From contig CANUEZ040000202.1 of the NCBI GenBank assembly GCA_948099385.1, forward strand, positions 2,798,001-2,862,000: DNA of 64,000 bases. Reading direction: 5' to 3'. Under the pieces are notes generated by a model. It was given only the letters and a program-made list of their open reading frames with translations. It was not told the origin of the DNA and did not search any database. The translations under genes were made by a program, and so were the position numbers. Source of the DNA: Fasciola hepatica (lineage: Eukaryota > Platyhelminthes > Trematoda > Plagiorchiida > Fasciolidae). Below, piece by piece: positions 49,602-60,973 of the stretch. The number at the start of each line of letters is the position of its first letter. Position 1 is the stretch's first letter.

Positions 49602-52600
49602 GTGAATTTATGGGCTGGTTTAACTGAGTTCAGCTTGGATAATATTGATTAAAATAGCGTACACCCATTCCATTCTCACTGTTCTGCAATTAATTGCAAT
49701 GATTACTGACCAAATTGGTTAGTAGCAAATAACAGGACGTGCGCGGAATTGTTTTAAGGGACGGGACGTCATTTTTAGATGTCTCCCGCTCGTTTGGTGT
49801 CTCAGAGTCATGCTAGCTCATACTGTATCGTGAGTGAGACAACTTAGGCCAAGAAAGCATATCTCCTTAGTGGTGGAAGAAATACTGTTTCTTCTCCTTT
49901 GGAAACATCAAAAAAGAACTTCATATTTATTTTCTAATGCCATGCTGTGGGATTATACATAACAGTTCCCATTGGCATTGTGGTGTTTCCACTTAATTGC
50001 GTAAAGTACATATGTCCCGATTCATTCATGTGCAAAAATGAGGTAAAACAATATATTATGAGCAACTTACTTCTTGAAACTTATTGTTAACACCGTTGCT
50101 GTTTTTGCCGGTACTATAACCACAATTACCACAAGTATCGCAGTTGTAATTCAGTGCCGATTCACTGGGGGAAAGGCTTTTATGTTCTACTCCTGCTCAT
50201 TGGTCTCTTTTGGAGTGAATTCACCAATTTCCTTTGCTTCGTGGTTTGAAGTTTTCTTCGGTTGTGACGGATAGCCATCCAGGTAACATTCGCGCACAAT
50301 ATCACATCATTCCTACTAATATCAATGTGCACTTTAGAAACTTCAAATATTTTTGCACAGACTCATATGTGACTATCAATTTGCACCTCATACGCGTGCG
50401 TGATGTGTTCCAAGGAGAATGGGCAATAACTGATGTACTACCCCATAATTCGTTGTTCTCAATTCACACTTGTATGACGAAATGGGCCGAGAGTATCATA
50501 TATAAAGCTCTTTGATTGACGTGATAAATTCACCTGTACCAGTCGTTTTTGTCCTCGTCGAATGATATAAAAGTAACTTATCTAAATCAAATAGGAAGTG
50601 ATCATTATGAAAATCATTACACGTTTGACGAAGAATTGTGCGTTGTTGAAAAAATATATTGTATTGACAATGTGCCTATGTTTACAAGAGAAGTCAGTCA
50701 ATCACCCGCAAGAATATAGTTCTGTATTATGTGTTACGATTTACAAACAATGCATTTTCCCATCTATTCATTTGGTATGAAGAACAGTCGATTGATTCTT
50801 TGATAGGAATGCATTCATTTGAAAATATATACTTACCTTGAATTCACAAATACAAACTGCATTTTCACAATCGGTATGCATCTTATTAAATACCCCACAC
50901 TAGCAGTTAACTCACTGAAGGAACAGGGTATGTCAAGAGTTTTTCTGAACTGGGTGGATTTGTTTGGTTTTGGATTTGGAATAACATGGGTTAGGTATAC
51001 TACTAAAATGGGGGGATATGTTGTTGTACGTCCTGTAAATATTCACAAATCAGTTAGCACACACGTCGTGAAATAAATTTACCGTACGATGCCATATAAT
51101 TTTCATGTGCGAGACAAATGACTGTCTCATGACCATTGAAGACTGACACAAAATTGCATATCATATTGAAAGACATGGCATAGAGTACTCGCAATATAAA
51201 TAGATGATGACAAAAATAGTTTTCAAGTCAAATGGCATTGACAAAAGTGGCATGCTGTCGAGCTGGCATTCGGATGGGCCGGGGGTTGAGGTGGCTTACC
51301 TTCAGTGTCTGCTTTCGGTGGAGAGGAGCTGGTTTTTCTGAAGTTACTGACAGGAGCACTGGCTTATCAAATTGAATTGGTTCCAAGGAAGCTGTTTTTT
51401 TGTCCGAAAAGACACCGGACTACACCAGAATCAAAAAAATATGAGTAACGCAAAGCTGGCTATGATGTCCTTCATACAGGCGTTGTAAAACTGACGCGTA
51501 CAGAGTTTGACGAGCACATATTTTGTTCCAGTAGATGACAGCATTAGCGCACAACCACATATTTTATATCTCTAATAAGAAGCGAAACGTGGCAAGCTTT
51601 TACAGGGAAAATCCTTGGAGGCTACTTGTAATCGATGAACAAATATGATCCAAGTTCAGCCAAACCTATATTCTGCAAGAACAAGTTGGCCACTCTCAAG
51701 ACGAAATGCAAACCTCTGTGCAAAGGCCAAGTAATATTTGTTGACACTGAAGCAGCCTAAACAATGATAGAAACACAATGTTTATACACACAGAAATATA
51801 GCGAAGTCACCTCTGTTTTTCTGGATTTATCATAGTCACGTAAGCATAGGGTTACCTTGATGGTCGGGAAATAGATTTCTGTTCTGTGTTCTATCAAATC
51901 CTTCACTTTTGACTTTATTACCAAATGATGTATAATCCTCATTTTTTTCTTGTACTTACGTAAATGATAGTTCTCGGCATATTGTGCTTAGAATCCTTTA
52001 CTTTAGTCACACTTATTCAACCACTGATAGAGCAGCAAATAATTAATTTTTATCAAACTAAATTGAATGCGTTATTGGCTTTGCCCAGTGCTATGATATA
52101 CCTTGATTAAGTCAAGAAACGCGAAACAAGTACACCGTAATTTTTCCGGGGTATTGCGATCTATGTTACTTGTGATTTCAATAAAAAGCACTCGTCTATA
52201 ATGCATGCCCGGATTCCGGGATCGATGCTGACATACACCAGTTGACACTTTCCAACTCAGCTTGTACTAATGTCCATGTTTACTCAGACGGTTACTCACC
52301 GATGAAATTATCATCCCCAACCACAATTAGGAAGCACTTCAACGTTGGTCTGAGTCTTGACAAACGTGACGAATAATTCAGAAGAATCGGAGATCATTTT
52401 CTCACGTAAAATCGTGTTTGTTTGAGACAAATCAGTTTCACGCGATAATAACGATTGTTCCGTGTCCCCACATGATGTTGTGTGGAACCAGTGGTTTCAG
52501 TCAAAGCAAACAGTGTTTAAAACCTTGCGAGCACGAAAAAATTGAAGAGAGAGCGTACATTCATTTACAGCTGGTATTTACTGATATTTTTTGGAGCTTT

Positions 52601-52820
52601 GTTGCATACAATTTGCTAATAATGCATAGTGCAGAAATCATAGCTCAGCAGGTCTACGGTAAAAGAATACGCAAGCTGTTGCTCCAGGTTATTAGCCTTG
52701 AGATGCTTATGCTTAACATAAATGCACACTGAAATATGTATGACGCAATAACTCGCGAATAGTGTGTGGGATTGATGAATACTTGTTTAGCTGACAGTCA
52801 TCTGGACTCCACCTTTCACG
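49602..52820. other. stretch without a recognised gene
   Basis: A hydrophobic frame at 50074-50274 (+) and a longer frame at 50234-50515 (+) flank an intron-like segment (50283-50337) that has a TACTAAT branch-like word, but the joined frame does not stay open. Nothing else was recognised. Confidence 0.35.
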
Positions 52821-52990
52821 CACAAACCTCAGGTGATCCGATCAACCTGAACTTGGAAGCACCAGACTTGAGTTTTGCTCTCGTTAGAGAGATGCAGGTT
52901 TGAAATGGGGGATAGGAATCCCAATTTGTGGAGAAGACCTGACTTGGAGGTAACGGGGCAGGAACCGTGTCTCCATTCGAAACTATCGGG
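52820..52990 (-). repeat. SINE-type unit with degenerate hammerhead, minus copy
   Basis: On the minus strand a possible B-box (AGTTTCGAATGG) is followed by a decayed hammerhead region. This region has CTGCATC in place of CTGATGA, a CTCT/AGAG stem, GCAAAAC in place of CGAAAC, the short stem III with GTC, and TCTGGTGC after the cleavage site (52860-52903). The 3' tail, ending CACCTGAGGTTTG, matches the tail of the + copy at 53185-53225. The distance from tRNA-like head to ribozyme differs from the + copy, so the two may be subfamilies. Confidence 0.55.
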
Positions 52991-53056
52991 CATCTCTGGC
53001 TCTCCTAGAAGTAGACATCTAAACAAACATATCTAGGCTATTCAGATCAGCCCGTA

Positions 53057-53228
53057 TGAGAGCGGGGTGGCGCGGTGATAACACACACGCCTTCGAGGTG
53101 AAAGGGCCCGGGATAAAACCTTGGATACGACAGAGGCTTTTCACCACTGATGAGCTTCAACAAGGGCTAAACTCGAGTCTGGTGCTTGCGACTGCAAGTC
53201 GGTCGGATGACCTGAGGTTTGCACATTG
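53057..53228 (+). repeat. tRNA-derived SINE with hammerhead ribozyme, plus copy
   Basis: The unit starts with a tRNA-like head: GGTGGCGCGGTGATAACAC as A-box region and GGCCCGGGATAAAACC as a decayed B-box. A hammerhead fold follows, and the unit ends in a tail finishing ATGACCTGAGGTTTG. The order head, hammerhead, tail is that of the schistosome Sm-alpha type of retroposon. It is non-coding and would rely on a partner LINE or Penelope enzyme for movement. Its neighbour at 52.82-52.99 kb is in opposite orientation about 70 bases away. Confidence 0.65.
53142..53184 (+). ncRNA. hammerhead ribozyme fold, type I, one core base changed
   Basis: Stem I pairs CACCA (53142-53146) with TGGTG (53180-53184) perfectly. 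The 5' core CTGATGAG (53147-53154) is intact. Stem II is a short hairpin, CTT-CAACA-AGG. The 3' core reads CTAAA where CGAAA is required, so one essential G is a T. A short stem III (ACT/AGT around CG) leads to the cleavage triplet GTC (53177-53179). All pieces lie in the correct order for a type I hammerhead. The G-to-T change should abolish or strongly reduce self-cleavage of this copy. Confidence 0.72.
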
Positions 53229-56169
53229 AAATTCCGGAATACTTCTTCAGAGTTTACAGTTCACTGAAGCTCATGAGTTATCGTTCACAAGCATGTTCCA
53301 AGTTATTCTATGTTAATAATAATACGCTTATATTCGCTCTAGTAGAAGGTAAACATAAAGGCAAAGCTGATTTAGATCACTTCGTTGAAACCTCCACCAT
53401 TGTGTACCATAGTCAATGATGAAAGTTCACCAGATAGCCCTGATCTGATGGTGTCTTTCTTAAACTTGTTGATAATTTCGGAAGGCAAGCCTCAAGAAGT
53501 TCAAAATTATTAATGCCCTTATGCATCCGGATTTTTCCAGTGCTTCAACGTAGTAAACATGAAAAAATGTAAATCATTTTCGTTACCAGTAAGCTCATTT
53601 CCAGATATCTGGTAAAATGCCGTAAACGGTGACATTAGTCGATTGACCTGAGATTTGTGAGTACGAGGTGGGATCCCAAGGACGGTCAGACAAGAAAATT
53701 ATCATCGGTCCCCCAGAGTGCCCGCAAATAAATGTGAGATAAATGTGAACAGCACAAATGTTTCACTTTGGGTCGAATATACGAATCACACGATCGACTA
53801 AATGTATATTACAAAGGAAATGAACTGATTTGCATTTGTTTGTAAAGTTGAGATTCAAAACTTATCCGAAACATTATAGATAATTTTCTTACCACCTTAG
53901 AACACTGATGATTCACTAGTATGGGTAGAGTTTGAGCCAAGTATTTGACTGTGTAGCTCAACTTCTGACTGACTATTACGGTTTAACTTAAATTTACTGA
54001 AAATCGAGTGGACTGTTATGAACAGTGAGCAGTTTAAAAACGGTCACGTTTAGTATTTTCCATATGTTTTTATTATTGTCTTTCGGTGTAGTTCACAGAC
54101 CAGCCACATTTAAGAAGTCTTTCGACGGTTGTTCTAACATAAATAATTAAGAAGCTGTTTCACGTATTTTCAAGCACATTTGGGATGTGACATAATATAG
54201 TCGAAGCGCTCTTCACCATCATTGTTTTTGTTGACGTGTTCAAGTCATTCCAGTAGAACACGATGAATTGCTCACCTACGTTCACTGGATTTTGTGTATT
54301 ATCCTTTGCGTTATTCTGGTTACTGGTGAGTTCATATCAAACATGCACCAAACCAGATAGCCAGATTAAACTAAAAAGCTAGGCTCAGGCAGGCCTTGAA
54401 CTTAATCCTTGAGGAAAATCATTGTAGTGTCCAGAAAGCACATCTTCAACCGGTAAATCATAGCAAATTTTCAGAGACTGTGTTGTCTACTTGTTTTTCC
54501 TCACGATGGTTGTCATTTCGTCATTTTCCCAATTAAACTGAGCAATATTCTAATGAGTGGGATTACCTGCTTCATTCCATGAACATACTTAATTGTGACA
54601 CAAAATCCTACAAAAGCTCAGGGTACTGATTTCATCAGTGAGTGAAGAAAGGTGGTTTACTGTAGGCTAACAATGCAGTAGAAGAATGAAGTTGTGTAGC
54701 AGCTCGCACAGCCTGATATTTTCACTCGAAAAGTAGAAAAAGCATTTTAGTAAATATCTTCAAAAGAGATACATTTATTCGAAGAACGCTTGTTTTTTGG
54801 ATATTTACCGGTAATACTGGTTCGGGGTTCTACTACATGAAGCAGAGAAGCTCCTAATACGCTAGATAAAAATGTCTAGACGGAATTGCGGCGATTGATT
54901 TCGTGAAACTAGAACTACCTAGAAGTAGATGGCATTCGCTTTCTTTCTATACGTTTAATGGGAAGTAACTAACTGACCATCATCAGTCTTGCTGGCGACG
55001 ACCACAGACTCGCCTCGCCTCATGCGAAGGTAAGAGTCACATCTCATGCACCTACTACCGGCAGGGTTACAAGGGAGCGTGAAGTAAAAGTACTCTAGCT
55101 ATTGCATGTATAAACGAAAGCAAGAGGTCGCACTCTTGGTTTGTTGTAAACTGACTCGAAGTTGAGTAAGCAAATGTGAAGGCACAGTTGACCCGGAATG
55201 ATTACCGATCCCTGTGGGTCCCTCAGTTGCAGTGAACTCGGTAGGATAGAGAAAGTCAGCCGGTTGAACCACTGATTGTTATGTTGATGGAAACCATAAG
55301 AAGAAAGTTTGATTGATGTTTTTCAACCTCTACAGAATGAAGCTGAGCAAATTCTGTAAAAGCAGTTCAAACTGACACATCGAATTTAGCATTCTTGTAC
55401 GTGGAAAGTAATAATCACTTGATCGGAAGCTTATAGCTGATTTTATAACGGTCTCCCGCTTGTTTGACGAGCGTCAAAATCGATCGTTTAGAATTTCAAG
55501 AGGAAGTTCGACAAGACGGGTAGTGTGCCTGGCAAAGGCTGGTGTGCAATCCCAAAAGGACAACCAGTGAATGCTGGTGATTCCATCATAAATACGGGGA
55601 GCCCACAACACGGTTTGCAAAAACAGTCCCAGGAGTGTGATATGAGTCCGTCATTCCCGTTTTGGAGATACGCAGCTTTAGAGAGGTTGGAGAGGTTTAC
55701 AAGCAAAAACTGAATTACTCCAAATTTTGCTGAGTGAATTATTCCACCCATATTCCGGTTACACGGTACACATTTACCACACAATTCAATGATGAAGCCT
55801 TCATCTTGTGCACGGGTAGAACGTATGATACCACTAATGTTCCATCGGAAATCCCTGACGTTACAGGAGTAAATGGGACTGTAATAATATAGATACAGTC
55901 TGCTGAACCGTTTTTCTTCCCGGCACATCATATGTAGGTGAAATATCTTAAGTTCGAGAGCATTCCATGCGAGAATCTAACACAAATCTTGACGGCAGCT
56001 GGGATCAGGTGGATTATGTCGAGTGATTTGGTTTTCGTATGACTTTATTTCATCATATCTCTCTCGATTCGTACAAAATGAGGTTTGGCATGGAGAAAAG
56101 ATCAGCCAGGGAGCCAATTCTCAAAGCCAGCACGTTCAGTAGATATCCACCCACTGGGTTTTAACTTAG
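53229..56169. other. stretch without a recognised gene
   Basis: A minus-strand open frame at 55488-55931 (147 codons) is Cys-rich but shows no recognisable family and no supported start or splice borders. Nothing else was identified. Confidence 0.35.
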
Positions 56170-56700
56170 CAGATTATTAAGGCATGCGGTTCAAGCCAGG
56201 CGGCCCCAATGGCCCATTGTTGGTTATATTGTTCGATCACTTCTTCTCGAAACCACTGGAGTCTAGTGACTTATTCTTTATTTACATGCCTTTCAGATGA
56301 AGCTAGGCATCCTGAGTGCCCAGTACGACCCTCGGCCGCAGATCTCGGTGGGGATAGTGTTGCGCTAGACGTTCGCCACATTTGGTTGTTTTGCAATCAG
56401 GATTCAGCCATCTCCCTTACACTGACTATTAGTCAGCCAGCCCCGTGGAGGGCGTGGGGCATCCAATCTCGTCCTCTAACTTTATTGGGAAGAACTTCGC
56501 CACCAGAAGACAGTGGATTAGAATACTTCTGTGGAGGCCGTAGCAGAGTTGTTTGGGACCAGTAGCCTGAAACTCCAACCATTGACCATACTGATGCATC
56601 AGGAGGCCATGGTTGCCTACAGAAATACACAGAAACACAAACAGCTAAATAAATTTTTATCTCGAAATACTTCTGGTGTGACGGAAGCGTATGGGACATA
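56170..56700. repeat. G+C-richer block open on both strands, possible old repeat
   Basis: Several long frames overlap here on both strands (56209-56565 and 56531-56815 on +, 56429-56638 and 56433-56699 on -). Few stop codons on both strands together with higher G+C suggests a mobile-element-derived block rather than a gene. A B-box-like GGTTCAAGCC occurs at about 56188 but without an A-box. No second copy was found in the window, so the repeat call is weak. Confidence 0.25.
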
Positions 56701-59700
56701 CTTTTTGTCCTGGCCTACCAGCAATGACATTTGGTACTGGGGGCAACTCACTCAATATCCTTGTTTTTCCGCAATAAGTGGGAACACACATTACGCACGA
56801 AATTCGCTTGTGTGAGTATTGGTGAAGAAAGGCTGACAAGAAAAGATGGTGCATGGAATCAACACTGCTGAGCGCTATCGCTTGGTGCCCGCATAAATGT
56901 GATTTATTTTTGCATTTCTGCCAGACAGAAGGTAGTACGGTGTGGCAGAAAATATTCGCGGGTTCGATCAGCAAAACAAAAACAATGGTGATATAGGACA
57001 CAGAAAGATTTTATGTTGTAATTTTCGTCATTGGTTTATTTCTGGTTATGTTTATTGAGGCGTTGTTTAGAAAAAATGCTGCCTATATTTTCCCAAAGCA
57101 AATTATCGTAAAAAAGGTACAAATGGACACCACATATACCACTGAACATATTTATTGAAAAAGCTTATCGGCAGGGACAAAGTTTAGCCCCTATATTTGA
57201 GTGAGTAAAAAACACATTATTACTAATTTGAAATACTTTTCTACCTGATCAACGACTTATTGTTCCATAGCCACCCTCTGTGGGGATCAAGAAGTCTATA
57301 ATTATGGGCAATGCTCGTCTACTGCTGAAAAATTATGACACTATACTGGGTTGGACATATTACCTCGGAAATTATTCCAAGGATGGAAATCTTCACCTGC
57401 ATTGTGCATGTAGTTTATCTTGGCCACCTGTGTAAAGACATTGGATTGTTCGAAAGTTTTTTTGCACCAACCTTCGGTCACGCTTGGTGATGGTCAAACG
57501 TGTATTTATATGGATACCAAGTCATGCATGGACAAAATGTACCTCACTTCATATCATATTCAATCTCCCTGGACTGTTCTGTCCAAATTGAATACGACAC
57601 AATGAACATAATTTTGATCGAAAATAGGATGAAGTTTGTGACATCTCCACAATCATGGTATACTGAGTTCTGATACGAAAGCAAATGGGGAAAATGATTT
57701 ACCAGCATGAAATGACACAGCTTTGTTGTGCTAGACGCTGCTGTCTCTTTTTATTTGCTATATTTTGCTTACCGTAATAACCGATAAACTGAGATTTCCA
57801 TCAAAAAATAACTGCACCCATTCACCTTCTTGCATCAGTAAGCAGTCTGATTATACGGATGTAATTTTTGTACGAATGCGGATAGGATCCACGAACACCC
57901 GACGGATGAAATGGAACTCACAAGAGCACGCACATGCCTACACACAGAACATATCAATGGTATATTTCGATTAGACAGGCGATGGATGACACGGTTTGGT
58001 TGTTTGGATACAGCGAATTTATCTACATGGCTGATGAGATCACAAAAATTGCATCAGTCTGAATAATCCGGTTTTACTTTCTTTTTATTGTTTGCTTCAT
58101 TCTACTGTGTAATAAATGCACAGTATTTCACAGAGGGAATTCTGCCAATCACAGACTACCGTTAGGGGGAATTAATAGGCGGCAACAGCAGGGTTCCAAC
58201 TCGGAAAAGAAGTTTGACACTGATTTTGATATCCGTTTGATCACCGTAAATGTTACCCGGAGAGGAGGTATCCTTCCCATGGCTGGGTACTCGTTGTGTG
58301 GACCTGATTGGAATGGTGATTTATGTCCATTCAAAAGCAGTTCTCCGAGTAGATACCAGTGGATCTGACAACAGAAAATGTAGACCGAGTTACAAACAAT
58401 CACACTAATGAAACCACTGCGAGTTTATAATTACTCAGAACCGATTCTTGGTTTTGTTCACAGGGCTTACATTTTCGTGAAACTTGAAGTAAATACCTGA
58501 TTTCCTTCATTCGAAGCAACGAATTGTGACTCACCCTTGAGGCAGCGTTGCTGATGGGATGAGTTGGGGCTTGCATATTAAAGGTGCTCTTTTTCGTTTT
58601 AGTTAACACCGGAAGGTGTATGAAGTATCGATTGTTTAAAAGAATTTCCATTAAATTCATTCGTTTTATTACGGCTGACACTAGAGAATATTATCCACTT
58701 TGCTCAGGGCACAACTGAATAAAGCGTTATCTAAAAGTTGGATAGTAAATAAATAGAATCACATGATCCATAGCCTGGGAACAAAATACCATACTTTAGA
58801 CCTGCATATCTGAAGGACACATTTTATTTGAACTTGTCAACGCATGAAGTTGATAAGGTCTTGAGATGAACCTAATATCAGTAATGCGACTGTAAATGAT
58901 ATGGATCACAGGGATCGAGCTGTTGGTTCTGAATTTCTTTCAAAAGCGTGAGTGAAACCAATGAAGCTGTAAAAATGTAGTCTTTCGCAAAGTAATTGCT
59001 CATTTGAATAACGCGGATATCAAAATAGATGTTTAAAACAAGGGTCCACAAACTGTTTTTCATACTCAAAGTAAGAATAAAGCTCGCTGATTTAAAGAAG
59101 CTCCGAAGACTTTCATTTACACTTTGACGATATGCTATGGAAAATCAAGCGGTTCGTACATTACATTGGTCATTTTTTGAAAACGTCCTGCAAATGGATC
59201 GGTAAGTACGGTCAACATCACGAAAAGTATCAATCCCTAAAATATCACGAATTGATCATGCACATACATTCAATCAACAATCATTCGGTCATCCAATGGA
59301 CACACCACCTGGACTGTGATTTGGTCAATCACGGCACTGTTTGATTCATTGCGCCCCTTTTTTAAGGTTACGGCCTTTGGATCTGACTGACAGTCCATCG
59401 CATCATTCAAACAGGTACTTATGCTCGCGTTGTTGTACTCATTTGAATGCGCGAACTAATGAAAGAATATTCTGTGGACAGCTGTCAAAAATATTATAAA
59501 TTTATTCACAAACCTGCAATCTATGAAGTAAACAAGGACTAATTCAAACAAGAAATCAGTCAGTCAGTAGTGTTCTTTTTGAGAAAGATGTATTAAATTG
59601 CTTACCACAACAAGATAATTGTATTTTGTAAACGTCCCTTTCTTTGACTCCATTGTACAATATTTTGCATAAAATTTCAGCATTCTGCAAAAGAAAAAAG

Positions 59701-60112
59701 AGAAATGGACAATTATTTGAAATAATTACTTTTGGTGATTGCGTGTCACTTTAACCTGGCTATCACCGTGTGGTGTTGAATGAATGAGTTATCCATACAA
59801 AATAATTGTGGGTAACTAAGAAACGATAATCATTTGTGAGCCTTTCGGTTCTCACGATTGAAACGCTGGTTTCACAAGGTGAAAGCAGATACAGGAGTTT
59901 TGTGAAGACAATGATAGCACGGGTACAATAGTATGTCTGCTTCATACAATGCACTCCTAAGAAGTGCTAATTTCTCTCCACATTCATGAACACTGATTAT
60001 TTTTTACAACTGGGATCTAAGATCAGAAAATTCATTTTATCATCATTAATGTGTCAGAACCGAAATCGGTTCGGAGTGTATCGAAAAATCGATGCGCCAT
60101 GTGAAATGTTAT
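56701..60112. other. stretch without a recognised gene
   Basis: Only short AT-rich open frames and no named family or repeat were seen. Confidence 0.4.
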
Positions 60113-60165
60113 GGTAGAAATTTATTGCTCAATAACACAGCGTAGTCGAGATCGTTGGTAGGTTT
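60113..60165 (-). repeat. second copy of the 18.55-kb repeat segment
   Basis: The + strand segment with TTTATTGCTCAATAACACAG matches TTTTATTGTTTAATAACACACC at 18557, and the match continues through GTC, ATCGT and GGTAGGTT. The hammerhead-like 3' core found next to the 18.6-kb copy is absent here, so this copy is truncated on that side. Confidence 0.55.
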
Positions 60166-60522
60166 TATCATCCTCAATAACTTCAAAATGATACGGGGTG
60201 TTTACAATGAATTGTCACTAATCGATAATTTCAACCAATCCTATATATCCCACAGGGTGAATGAGCACCAACTGATTGGGCACAATGCGATGATTAGTCA
60301 AACAAACTTCCAAAGGTTTTGATAAAAAACAGTGCGTGCAATGTGATTTGGGAGAGTTTTTTTCCAACAATCATGGCATCGACGGGGAAGAACTGTCTGA
60401 GAATCTCAAAGATCTGTTTTATTTTATGATTTATTATCAACCGTACACAATGTCCACTGAGTATCTGTGAATGTTAAAACGAACACCTGAATAATAAATA
60501 TCAGCCCACAGGAGCTACGTAT

Positions 60523-60973
60523 TTTAGCGGGAAATGATTGAGCAACAGGACGACTCGAGTATCAAGCAGATAGGGCCAACCTTGTGAGGGCCACAGACCA
60601 AAACAACATGCGACAAATATGTCGGAGGCATCCCGAAGCCGACAAAATAAGACAATCGGACTAGAAGATGGGAAGCAACGGGATCTCGGGCAACCAGCAA
60701 GATAGCTCATGTAAGGGGCTACTGATAGAACCGTCAACCGGGATAATTCGCACAGCCGAATAGGGATGATGCCCAGAGGATTCAAGCCAATGGCCACAGG
60801 CGATTGACCAGAAGGCAGCCAAAACATTTAAGCAAGCGCAAGATCAGTGCGGTCTGGGAAGTGGGCTATATAAAGGAGTGCATGAGTTTCATAGATTTAA
60901 CTTATTCGGCCGTCCAAATACAAGTGTCCCCACCCATCCTGTAGTCATTGTCACAATATCACCGTACCGCTGA
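60523..60973 (+). repeat. LTR-like repeat with TATA box, copy C
   Basis: The block starts TTTAGCGGGAAA and carries the family landmarks GAGGGCCACAGACC, AATATGTCGGAGGCATCCCGAAG, GTGCGGTCTGG and then the TATA box GGGCTATATAAAGG. It ends near TACCGCTGAA, a decayed match to an expected CCGCTACA terminus. It is the copy with the best preserved two ends. No element coding region flanks it. Confidence 0.62.

Noticed and set aside
50283..50337. 55-nt intron with TACTAAT branch-like word between two open frames
   Set aside because: The borders look good, but no choice of phase keeps the joined frame open across the splice, so I did not call a gene.
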